DNA of 64,000 nt from Clostridia bacterium (GTDB taxonomy: Bacteria; Bacillota; Clostridia; Christensenellales; Borkfalkiaceae). Shown here piece after piece: positions 20,199-30,600 of the stretch (positions are counted from its first letter, which is position 1; each line of letters begins with the position of its first letter). The DNA lies in NCBI GenBank assembly GCA_028720205.1, contig JAQYLE010000004.1, forward strand, positions 1 through 64,000, read 5' to 3'. The position numbers were made by a program, and so were the translations under genes. A model generated the notes under the pieces. It did not search any database, was not told the DNA's origin, and saw only the letters and a program-made list of their open reading frames with translations.

Positions 20199-23100
20199 TC
20201 ATCGATCTTTTTTTATTTCTCGTCCGCCGAGCGATCGGTTTTTTTCCTCCGGCTCTTCCTGCGCAACGCCTTTAGCGGCATATTTCTTTTTAAGTTTCAA
20301 CGAATACGACGCCGCAAACGCCGCCGCGCCGAGAACCGCAACCGCCGCAATCGCTATGCCGACGCCGTAAGTTTTCATAAACCGCGAGAACGAAGACGTA
20401 TCGTCGTCGCCCGGAATTACCCCCGGTTCCGTCGGCTCTTTGCTTTTCAGATATCTGATAATGCCTTCCGCCGTTTCCAGCGAATCCAGGTTGGAAACAA
20501 GCGCCTGCTGTTCAAGGGGCAACGCGTCGAATGCCGCGCGCGCCGCATTCACGTTGAATTCGCTTTGCAACGTAATGCTCGAACCCAGGTCCGCTATCAT
20601 CGAAATTACATTCAGCGTTTCCAGCGTGGCGGCGTTGTTTCCGTCTACTATAACCGCGAAATACTGTGAGAAGATAAACGTATCGTAATTGTTTCCGTTC
20701 GCAGGGCGTACCATTACAAGCGACTTATCCGTATGCCCGATGCGGTCTACAAAGGTCGCGCCGTAATAGAACAAATTGCCGCTTGAAGAATTCCAGATAA
20801 AATATTCCGTTAAAGAAATATCGCTTGTACCGTCGTTATACGGCTTGTTTGCCGAAGAGATATACGAAGTATCGTATTCTTCTTCGAGCGCAGGCGCGTC
20901 GTAACCCAGAAATACCGTTACGGCAAGATTATTGCAGCCGTAAAACGCTTTGTCGCCTATCGATTGCACGCTGTACGCTATCGTAACGTATTTTAAATTG
21001 AGGTTTCCGGCAAACGCGTTGGCGGCAATTCTCACCGTTCCTTCTTCCACCGCGTACTCGGCATTCGTTCTTTCCATAGGATAAGAAACAAGTTCCAATC
21101 CGTTGGGAACAGACTGATACAATACGCCGTCCAGCACTTTTACCCGCGCGCTGACTTCGTACGTTTCGTTGATTCTCTCGCCCGCTTCCGTATTGCCGAA
21201 TATAATCTTCTCTTTTTTGCCATACGTAGCGATTTCGCAACCGTAGAACGGATTTTCACCAAGCGCCGCGAGTTTTTCGCCTAAAATTACTCCCGTCAGC
21301 GAAGAATACGCAAACGCAAAATCGCCGATGAATTCCGCCCCGGTAAGTTCCGCTTCGTTAATCGCAGTACGCATAAACGCATACGCCCCGATCTGCGTCG
21401 CCTTTTCCAGACCGTTTATTATCGCCAGATCTCCGCAATAGGCAAAAGCCGCGTCGCCTACCGTAACCGTATCGCCGAAGGAAACTTCCGTAAGCGACGT
21501 ACGCGCAAACGCATACGCCCCGATCGACGTAACGCGGGTTAAATCCGCATTAGTCAGCCCCGTATTGTAGAAGGCGTATTCGCCGATTTCCGTTACCGAC
21601 TGCGGCAGAGTAATCGCCGTAAGATTAACGTTGCCGGAGAAAGCGTAATCGGGAATTGCCGTAAGTAAATCTCCTATCGTCGCCGTCTGCAATTTCTTGT
21701 TGTTCGCAAACGCTCCCGTGCCGACTTCCTTCGCCGCGCTTAAATCCGCCGAAGTCAGTTGCGCCGCAACGGCGGTATACATATATTCCGTCGCGGTTTC
21801 CTTGCCGCCGACCGATACGAGTTTATAAGCCGGATACACCGTATTTTCCTGCACGCGGAAATCGTACGTCCGCAAACCCGAAAACGCCGCGTCACCGATT
21901 TTTTCCACGTTGGATAAATCGATCGAAGCAAGCGACACGGCGTTAAAGAACGAATAATCGCCCAATTTCACTCCCGCGCCGTTTTCTTCGCTCCACACTA
22001 CGCTTGTAAGTCTGGCGTTACCCGCAAAAGCATAATCGCCGACGGTTACGTTTTTGCCGATCGTAAGCGAGGTAAGCGAAGAATTTACTCCGCTTGCAAA
22101 ATCATAGGAATAATAGGTGTAAGTTTTTACGGTAACGCCCTCTTCGTCTTTCACTTCGTACACGTAGTCGTTATAATACGAAAGATTGAATTTTCCCGTG
22201 GATTCGTACGAATTGTCCGAAACCGCAGAATAGAAAGCGGCTTCGCCGACGGTTACGTCGTTGCCGATAGTCACGCTCTGTAATTTTGTGCAGAAGGCAA
22301 AGGAATAATCGCCCGCCGTTACGCCGTCGTTCAGCGTGACGCTTGTTATATCCGTGAAAGCAAAGGCATAATTCCTTATCGTTTCCGCCTCGCCGATATC
22401 GGGCGTAGCGGTAATTGCCGTATTTCCGAACGCATACGCGCCTACGTTTTTCAGTTTTCCCGTAGTTACCTTTTTAAGGTTTATACAATCCGCAAAAGCA
22501 TAGTCGCCCACGCTTGTAACGTCAGGAGCGTTCAATTCGAAAATCGCCGTGTTTTTCGAAAACGCACCCGTCGCAATCGATTTCGCGCCGGGAATCGTTA
22601 CGATATTCGGCAAGCCTTTGGGCGCGGCCAGTATCAACTCGCTGTCTTTAAATATATATCTACCGCCGTCTTTCGCGGTGAGATACTCGTTGGAAGAAGC
22701 CACTTCGAATTTATCCGCCTTCGTTCCGGCAAAAGCGTATTCGCCGATAACGGAAACGTCCTCGCCGAGGCGAACGTTCTTTAAAGAAGTACAGTTATAA
22801 AACGCGTACGCGGAAATAACCGACGCGTTTATATCGATCGAAAGCAGATTTTCGCATTCCGCAAACGCCTGTTTCCCTACTTTAACCTTATAAGCGGAAA
22901 ATTCCGCGCTCGTCAGTTCTTTGTTCGCGTAAAACGCGCCTATACCGATGGACTGCGCCGTTTCGGGCAGCACCACCGTATTCAGTTTACAATTCTCAAA
23001 AGCGTAATTGCCGATCGACACCAACATTGCCGCTTTTGCAAAATTCCCTTCTCCGTAAGAAAGATTATCCTGCAAATCACAACCGGAGAAAGCGCGTTCG

Positions 23101-26100
23101 TTGATGAATTGAACGTGTTCCAGATTGATCTTTGAAAGATTTTTGCAGCCTTTAAACGCGCCCACGCCTATCAGATTCAACGTTGAGGGCAGTACCACCT
23201 CTTCCAGCGCCGTCAAGTCGGCGAACGCATACGCCTCTATCGTGGTTATTCCTTCGGGAATCACCACTTTCGTAATCGTATCCTCACCCAAAGGAGACTG
23301 TTTCGTGTAATACGGAGATTCTTTATCGATCACGTCGCCCGCAGTCACATCTTTTTCCACGAGTTCATACCCCGAAAAAGCGTACGATTGAATTGTGGTA
23401 ATGCCGCGATCGGCGGGAATCGTCACCTCTCCGCCGAGCCCTTTATACGAATTGAGATAAATGCTGGTAATATTGAAAGGATTTTTAATCGTTACCGACA
23501 CCGTAAGCATATACAGCGTGGACGCGCCGTTGTAGGTGACGGCAGCCGATATCGTAGATCTTCCCTCTTTTATGGCGACGATCGTTCCGTCTTCGGTAAC
23601 GGTGGCGTTTTTGTTGCCGGATGAAAATACCACTTTCGTCGCGTCGGGATAATACGAATCCAGAGCATAATGCAGGGTTACGCTTTCGGAAGGGTACATC
23701 GAGAGCGAATAACTGCTTCCGAACGAATACGTTCCGCCCGTTACGCCGATTTCTCTTTCGGAAGAAGATACGGAATAATACGCTTTGTTTGTGGTATATC
23801 CCGTAAGCATAAAGTTGTTTACCGTCTGCACGGTATACGTGCCGTTATACCCCTCTTCGCCTTCCGCAAGTACGTGTACGGTAGCGGAGGCCGTTATTTT
23901 TTCACCTTTCGCGTTATACCCCGAAGCCGTAATAATTGCGTCGCCGCTGCGTTTCGCAACAATCGTCTGATTGATGATATCCGCTATATCGGTAGCGGAA
24001 GAAGCGACGGAAAGCGTCTGAATCCAACTATCGTTGGGAAAAATATTCAGCACTTCCGAAAGCGGTTTTGTTTCGTTAGGATTGAGTTTTATCGTCTCCT
24101 CGTTGAAATACATCGAAAGTATTTCGTCGGGCAGACGGATTTCGTACGTCGCTACGTTCAGAGCGTAATCGTAACAGGAGGCGATAAAAGAATTGTTCTT
24201 TTGGTTATTAACGCCGAGCGAATCGTTTTTAATGCGCGATACGTAATCGGTTAACTCCACTGTTACCACGGAAGTGGAATTAAACGAAGAGTAGACGGGC
24301 GTGACGTATTTACCGAAGTTCTTCATCGAAAAGAGATATCCTTCGGTGGTGGACGTTACGATCTGCCCGAACGAAACGCCCATAGCGTAATGGTTATCGT
24401 ATATGCTTACGTCCGCGAACAACCTGGTTTTTTTCGTTGCCGAATCGTATTCCGTATGATAGACGACGTCCGTCACCACAGGCGCTTCGAAATCGATGTA
24501 AAGCGGAAATTCAAACACGTTACGCGCGTTGTTTTGTTCGTTGTCCCCGCCGTAATCGATATACGAAGTAAGCGTTACGATATATTTCGTGTTGTTCTTT
24601 AAATTGTTTTTTAACGCGCTGAAATCCAGATCGATGCTCGATCCGTAAATCGATCCTCCGCCGTTAAACGATTTCCGCACGTTATATTGCGTAGAGGAGT
24701 AAATCGCTCTGCCCGTCGAAGATTCCTTAATTACGATATCCACTTTTTTCGCGTTTCGAAGCAATCCGGCGGTAACGGAACGAATCTTACTGATCGCGCC
24801 GTTCTCGCCCTCCTGATTGGATATGGCTATGCGGTCTTTATTCGCCGAGATAGGCGTAGCGGAAGGATCCTGCGTAAATGCGTAGGCGCCCAGCGTGGAA
24901 ATATAATCGCTGTACAATCCTCCGATAACGCGCGTGGCGTATGCGTCCGCCATCAGTTTATCTTCCGTATCCAACCCGGCGTTCAGTTCGTCTTTATTGG
25001 TGTCGTAATATTCCTCGTCGAATACGGGCGCCTGCGTCCAGTCGCCGTAAAACGCCAGCATGGGAACGTTTAAAGAAACGCCCGTTCCGCTCTGCGCGAT
25101 CAGTTTCACGAATCCTTCCACGTACATACCGTTTTCGAACGACTCGTTCAGATATTGTTTATCGCTCTCTGAAAGCGTGATGCGCAAAGTAATTCTGGCG
25201 CTTTGCCCCGCCTGCACCGTTACCGTATTGCCGCTCTGCGTTCCGCCGGAAACGCTTGTTACCTGCGTCTGCGTTCCCGTTAACAGATAGCCGTCCTGCG
25301 TTACGGTTGTATCGCCGTGGCTCGTATAGGTGGAACTTACTCCCTCCGTCATAACAACGGCGTCGACGTTATAAGAAACAGATCCGGAACCGATATTGTT
25401 GACGGCAAACGTCATTTCGTAAACGCCCGTTTTGTTTTTGTCGTCGCCCAGTTCCAACTTGGTTTTATCCATCTCGTTGCCGGAATCGTCGTACGTGGAA
25501 ATATACGCGGGCGTGGTTGTGGCTTTGGAAATGTTCACAAGCCCGGCGCCCTGTTTTCTTACGGCGTAAGGCAACCCGTTTTTATTCATCACGATGTCCG
25601 CCGTAGACATCATCAGTTGATTCACGCGTTTGGTTACTTCCGTGGCGGGCAATGCGTCGTTGCCGAATACGCCGCTGTAACGTACGTACTGCCTGATCAG
25701 CGCCGTTGCTCCCGCCTGATTCGGCGCAGCCATCGACGTACCGGACATTCTCTTATAGTTCTGCCCCGGAACGGCAGATAAAATTTCGCCGCCGTGCGCG
25801 GTGATTTCCGGTTTGATTTTCAAATCGGAAGTAGGTCCCCACGATGAGAAATCGGACATAAAAGGACCTGCCGTGTTCGTTTTGCTGACTTTAAGAACGC
25901 CCGTTTTCGCCTTTGCCAGTTTTTCGCCTTCATCCTGCGAGAGCGAGCAAACGGCGCCGATATTCGCGCCTACGGACATCGAAATGTTGCCGGATACGTT
26001 ATTGTAAATGATAATTCCCGCGGCGCCTTTTTCTTTTAAAGCAACGCGTACTTTTTCTTCAAACGTGGAGGTTCCGCGTTTTACAAGAACGATTTTGCCG

Positions 26101-27584
26101 TGATAATATTCGTTTTCTTCCATATAATCGGAAGTACGGCCGATACCCGGAATGGTAACGTATTCGAACTCGTGTTCGGTAACGCCTTCGCCAACCGTTT
26201 TTAAAATATCGTCGACAAAACTCTTTTTCGTCTGCGCGTCGGACGTGGAAGCTTCGGTGAAATAAATAATATCGTCGCCGTACAAAAGATAAGGCGTTTT
26301 TACGCCGTCTACAGACGCCACAGACAACGAAGCCTCATACGTGGAAGGCGAACCCACCGTGCCCGAATCGGGGTTGGATGTCAGCCCGTTATTGCCGTTC
26401 TTTTCGGAACTGAAAGTGGCGTTATACGAATTTCCGGCGGAAACCACAAGCGAAATGCCCGCCGCGCGAATGCCGTCGTACACTTCCGCCACTTTCTCCT
26501 CGTCTACTTCGCGCGTAAAGCCGCAGCCGGAGCCGAGCGACATATTGATAACGTCCACCCCGAGCATAACGCAATCTTCCAAAGCAGCCAGAATCCATGA
26601 GGTTTTCGCCCCCGTCTGCGTATCGGAAAACACTTTCATAATGGCGAGTTGCGCGTTGGGAGCAACGCCGGTAATGGTATCGTCTTTGCCCGCGATTACG
26701 CCCGCCACGTGCGTACCGTGTTCGGAACTGATGGGCGCAACGTCGGCGTCTTTATCGGCATAGTCGTAGGCATACGGCACTTTTCGGCTGACGTATACAT
26801 CCTCGGCGGTTAAACCTGCGGAAGATTTCGCCGCCGAAGTTTTACCTATTTTTTCCGCCACCGTAGAAAGCGTGAACGCCTCTTCGGACGTATTGAAATT
26901 CTCTACGGAAAAAGCCGTATGCGTGTAATCGAGCCCCGTATCCAGCACCGCAACCACAACGCCGTCGCCTTTATACGCCGAAGACGAGGAATCGAAAATA
27001 CCCGTTTCGTATACGTCTACGTCGTTGGTTATCACCTGCGATTCCGCAGGGGCGTACACATCTCCTACGATGAGCGTGGCGTCGTTTTCGAACAACTCGT
27101 TCACCTTTTCGAAATCCTTGGCTTTAATCGTAATTTCAAAGCCGCTCAGAACGGTATCGTATTTTTCGCCCGGAACGTATTTTACGCCCGATTTATCCAG
27201 CGCTTTTATCATACGGTTACGCGCCGCTTCCGACTGTTTTGCCGTTGTGCGCGCTTCGCCCGAAGCGACGAATTCTTTCACGCTGCGCTTCTGATCGGAA
27301 CGCTCGTATGCGTCGAGAACGGAATTCGTATTCATCGAAACGATGACGGAAATTTCCTGTGAAGACGAAACGCTTTCGGGAAGTTTATAAACGACTTTCT
27401 CATCGAAATAATCTTCCGTATTTCTTTCCAGCGATCCGTTCAACCTCGTTATGGCGGAAGACGCGGAAACAGTGTTCTGTCCGCTTTCCGGGCCAAGCGT
27501 TTTAAAAACAAATCCGCAAACCGCTCCGGCGCTCATCGTCAGCGCTAAAATTCTGATAGCATACTTCTTTTTCTTTTTAGTCAT
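20199..27584 (-). CDS. S8 subtilisin-like (C5a-peptidase-like) surface serine protease with PA-type insert and BspA-like LRR_5 array, C-terminal TM anchor
   Basis: Catalytic motifs VVAVLDTGLDYTHT, SEHGTHVAGVIAGK, MSGTSMAAPNQAG; repeated IGEYAFYNTGLT…; C-terminal VGIAIAAVAVLGAAAFAASYSLKLKKKYA. Confidence 0.9.
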   Translation of the reverse strand: MTKKKKKYAIRILALTMSAGAVCGFVFKTLGPESGQNTVSASSAITRLNGSLERNTEDYFDEKVVYKLPESVSSSQEISVIVSMNTNSVLDAYERSDQKRSVKEFVASGEARTTAKQSEAARNRMIKALDKSGVKYVPGEKYDTVLSGFEITIKAKDFEKVNELFENDATLIVGDVYAPAESQVITNDVDVYETGIFDSSSSAYKGDGVVVAVLDTGLDYTHTAFSVENFNTSEEAFTLSTVAEKIGKTSAAKSSAGLTAEDVYVSRKVPYAYDYADKDADVAPISSEHGTHVAGVIAGKDDTITGVAPNAQLAIMKVFSDTQTGAKTSWILAALEDCVMLGVDVINMSLGSGCGFTREVDEEKVAEVYDGIRAAGISLVVSAGNSYNATFSSEKNGNNGLTSNPDSGTVGSPSTYEASLSVASVDGVKTPYLLYGDDIIYFTEASTSDAQTKKSFVDDILKTVGEGVTEHEFEYVTIPGIGRTSDYMEENEYYHGKIVLVKRGTSTFEEKVRVALKEKGAAGIIIYNNVSGNISMSVGANIGAVCSLSQDEGEKLAKAKTGVLKVSKTNTAGPFMSDFSSWGPTSDLKIKPEITAHGGEILSAVPGQNYKRMSGTSMAAPNQAGATALIRQYVRYSGVFGNDALPATEVTKRVNQLMMSTADIVMNKNGLPYAVRKQGAGLVNISKATTTPAYISTYDDSGNEMDKTKLELGDDKNKTGVYEMTFAVNNIGSGSVSYNVDAVVMTEGVSSTYTSHGDTTVTQDGYLLTGTQTQVTSVSGGTQSGNTVTVQAGQSARITLRITLSESDKQYLNESFENGMYVEGFVKLIAQSGTGVSLNVPMLAFYGDWTQAPVFDEEYYDTNKDELNAGLDTEDKLMADAYATRVIGGLYSDYISTLGAYAFTQDPSATPISANKDRIAISNQEGENGAISKIRSVTAGLLRNAKKVDIVIKESSTGRAIYSSTQYNVRKSFNGGGSIYGSSIDLDFSALKNNLKNNTKYIVTLTSYIDYGGDNEQNNARNVFEFPLYIDFEAPVVTDVVYHTEYDSATKKTRLFADVSIYDNHYAMGVSFGQIVTSTTEGYLFSMKNFGKYVTPVYSSFNSTSVVTVELTDYVSRIKNDSLGVNNQKNNSFIASCYDYALNVATYEIRLPDEILSMYFNEETIKLNPNETKPLSEVLNIFPNDSWIQTLSVASSATDIADIINQTIVAKRSGDAIITASGYNAKGEKITASATVHVLAEGEEGYNGTYTVQTVNNFMLTGYTTNKAYYSVSSSEREIGVTGGTYSFGSSYSLSMYPSESVTLHYALDSYYPDATKVVFSSGNKNATVTEDGTIVAIKEGRSTISAAVTYNGASTLYMLTVSVTIKNPFNITSIYLNSYKGLGGEVTIPADRGITTIQSYAFSGYELVEKDVTAGDVIDKESPYYTKQSPLGEDTITKVVIPEGITTIEAYAFADLTALEEVVLPSTLNLIGVGAFKGCKNLSKINLEHVQFINERAFSGCDLQDNLSYGEGNFAKAAMLVSIGNYAFENCKLNTVVLPETAQSIGIGAFYANKELTSAEFSAYKVKVGKQAFAECENLLSIDINASVISAYAFYNCTSLKNVRLGEDVSVIGEYAFAGTKADKFEVASSNEYLTAKDGGRYIFKDSELILAAPKGLPNIVTIPGAKSIATGAFSKNTAIFELNAPDVTSVGDYAFADCINLKKVTTGKLKNVGAYAFGNTAITATPDIGEAETIRNYAFAFTDITSVTLNDGVTAGDYSFAFCTKLQSVTIGNDVTVGEAAFYSAVSDNSYESTGKFNLSYYNDYVYEVKDEEGVTVKTYTYYSYDFASGVNSSLTSLTIGKNVTVGDYAFAGNARLTSVVWSEENGAGVKLGDYSFFNAVSLASIDLSNVEKIGDAAFSGLRTYDFRVQENTVYPAYKLVSVGGKETATEYMYTAVAAQLTSADLSAAKEVGTGAFANNKKLQTATIGDLLTAIPDYAFSGNVNLTAITLPQSVTEIGEYAFYNTGLTNADLTRVTSIGAYAFARTSLTEVSFGDTVTVGDAAFAYCGDLAIINGLEKATQIGAYAFMRTAINEAELTGAEFIGDFAFAYSSLTGVILGEKLAALGENPFYGCEIATYGKKEKIIFGNTEAGERINETYEVSARVKVLDGVLYQSVPNGLELVSYPMERTNAEYAVEEGTVRIAANAFAGNLNLKYVTIAYSVQSIGDKAFYGCNNLAVTVFLGYDAPALEEEYDTSYISSANKPYNDGTSDISLTEYFIWNSSSGNLFYYGATFVDRIGHTDKSLVMVRPANGNNYDTFIFSQYFAVIVDGNNAATLETLNVISMIADLGSSITLQSEFNVNAARAAFDALPLEQQALVSNLDSLETAEGIIRYLKSKEPTEPGVIPGDDDTSSFSRFMKTYGVGIAIAAVAVLGAAAFAASYSLKLKKKYAAKGVAQEEPEEKNRSLGGREIKKDR

Positions 27585-27638
27585 TTTTTTATCCTTTGAT
27601 TTTTTCGCCTGCGCGGCGCCGAAATTCGTCGTTTCTCA

Positions 27639-30600
27639 TCACGCGTTTTCGTCGGTCTTTTCCGTAATTTCCGTAATTTCCGCCGTGTCGTCCGACGTAA
27701 TTTTTACCGTAAACGTCTTGCCCGAGGGGGTTCTTGCCGTGTACGTTTTCGCGCTTTCATCGTAATCGCATGCGGAAACGATATACCCCGTACCGTTTAC
27801 GACAATCAGTTTAACGCCTTCCGTCGCATGAACGTCTGCGAACGATTTCCCGTCCGTCCTGCCCTCTTCGGTATAATAGGTGACTATTGCTTTTTCGGTA
27901 ACGGCAACGCCTGTAAAGAAGGTCATTTTATCTTCGTCCACCGACGCCGTTTCTTCGGTAAGAGCAATTTCGTAATATACGGTAGACGTAATCTTCTTAT
28001 CGTCGTCGTACGTTCTTACAACGTATATCCAGGGCTTTGTAGCGTCGACGCGGAAAATCGTATCGTACGTATATTCCGTTTCGCCTTTTTTCAGCAACAT
28101 CGAAACATACGCGCCTTCCGAATATCCGCCCTCAGAGGCCGCAACCCTTTCCACCGTCACGGTATAATCGCCGTCCGTAAGCGTTTCCACGCGCGTGATC
28201 ATCATAGTGTATCCGCTTATACCGTACTGATTCATCGGTTGCATGTACAAACGGTAATCTTTCCCGTCTTTCCCCGTGAAATCCGCGGTATACATACGGT
28301 TTTCAAACGTGTATTCCGCGTCGATTGCAAAAAGATTCCCTTCCGAATCTTTATATCCGCTGTTCTCGGTGAAATCGGAGACGATCCGTCGCGCGACCTC
28401 GTCGCCGTTTTCGTCGTATATCGTTTTCACGCTGATCGTCCCGGGATCGGCAAGCGGAGAAACGCCGCCCAGCATCGAATACAGATACGAATAAAACGTA
28501 TAATTGAACGAAGAATACGAGTAGACGAACGCAAGCCCCGTAACGGAATAGGTGTTATCTCCCTCCGCGCCGTTATAGTTTACCCGGATATCGAAACGGT
28601 GGTTATTAAACGTCATGTACATCACGTACGTGATTTCGCCGCTTTCGCTTTCCGTCGCTTCACGCGTTACCGTGCAGGATTTTTTCGCCTCCTGCTGCTT
28701 GCCGCTTTCATCGGTATAATTAAACGTAACGGTACCCGATACGGTATACTCCGCCGTGCCCGAAGGGGTAAAATCCAGCGTACCGGTAGGCACTTTGCCT
28801 ACGTCGGAAAACGTATACGGATATTTTTCTTTCGAAGATACGTCGCGTGTAAACCGAAGGGCGTACCCGTCGTTTATATAATACGTCTTTCCGTTGTATT
28901 CTTTTGTTTTCTGATCGGTAGAAGAGAGGAACATTTCGGCGATATATCCGAATTCGTTGCCGCCCGTTCTTGCTTTTTTATACACGACTACGCCGTCGTT
29001 ATCGTCGATTTCGTAATAACAACGCTCGCCGTCGATAACCGCCACGCCGAATTTCGTAAACAGCATGGAATCGAGTTCTTTGGTAAAATAGCCGAACTGT
29101 TTGGTAAATTCCCGTTTTATAATCGTTTTTTCCGAAGAATCGTAGGCGTATACCGAAGCGTCGGTGCCGCGGGCGTTAACGTAATACAGCAACTCGTCCG
29201 TGATCAACGTATACGTTCCGCTTTCCTTATTGCCTTTTTGATCGTACTTCACCGCCTTGCCGAGTTTATCGAGAATCATTAACGACCAATCGGCGGGATT
29301 GACGTACGTTACCGCCACAACGTCTTTCTGATAAACCACAAAGCACGAAATCGAGTTGTTGCCCGAAGTATACGTTCTCAGTTCGCCCGTAACTTCCACC
29401 GTCTCGCCGTCCGCCGTATAGCGCAGAATAAACGCGTCGCCGTTTTTAACGTACGAACCGTTTTCGTCGATATAGCGTTTTTCGTACGACGTATTCCCGC
29501 CCTCTGTTACTTTTTCCAGCGTATATACGCTCAGACGGCCGTATCCGTCCGTTTCCGCAAATAATTCGCCGAGTTCCTGATTTTCCGCAAAAACGTGCAC
29601 GCCGTATTCGCTGCCGCGGCGCGTAAACGACTTATCCGTTTTTAAATCGAACAGGAATACGTCTCCGCTCTCAGTCTGAAAATACATCAGGTCGTTTACC
29701 GTTTTCGAAAAGGCGAACGCTCCCGCCGAATTATTTCCGGCGGCGTCGGTATAAATCGCGATATATCCGTAGCCGTCCAGAGAAATTCTGCCATCGTTTT
29801 CCGAGCGGTATTCCCCGTTGTATTTTTCGCCGTACGCGTAAATGAGTACGGAAGAAGACCCTCTGACGCGAATAAATCTGAACGTCTCGGTTGTATCGTT
29901 ATACGTTCCCGTAAAGCGGCAGATTTTTATCGCTGACGTAAAAGGATGATTTTCCTCCGTCTCTTCAAAAGCGCCTGTGTAATATTTCGTTATCGCGTTG
30001 CCTTGTTCGTCTTTTTCGTCGGTGACCACAACATACGTAGCGCCGCCTTTTACCGACGTGCCCGTACCGTCGAACGTAAGATAACGCGTTCTGTCCGTCG
30101 CGCCGTATTCGTTTACGAAATACGCCGAATAAGGCGACGTCCACAAAAGTTCGAAAGTCCGCGCTTCCTCGTCGATTTTCACATAAGCCTTAGAGCCGCT
30201 TCCGCTCTGAATGGTTGTGACGCCCGAGGACGTTTTAAACGTACCCGAAGTAACTACGCCCTTGTTATCCAGCACCATAATTCCGCCGATTTTCTTCAGC
30301 GTTACGCCCTGAGAAGAACAGGTGTATTCCGTTTCGTAGTTCTGGTTGTTTTCGCCGTCGTCAAGGGAGTACCAGTAATAAATTTTATACGAAGTACTCT
30401 GCGTATCCAGCGCGAATACCGCCGTCTTTACCTTGCTCGCTTCGTACAGCCCCGTGCCGCCTTCCGTCTCGTACCCGTTCGCCGCCTCGTAGGTATACGT
30501 CTTGGCGTCGCTGTCGTACAGGTACGTACCGTCCGACGCTTTCTTATACGTTTTCGTCGCCGAAATGTATTCGTAAATCGCCGCCGAGCCCTTCGAAGTA

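Noticed and set aside
27828-29282. 484-aa + strand ORF antisense to the 1686-aa lipoprotein
   Set aside because: Same mirror-frame artefact; composition not protein-like, and the sense frame has signal peptide and repeat domains.
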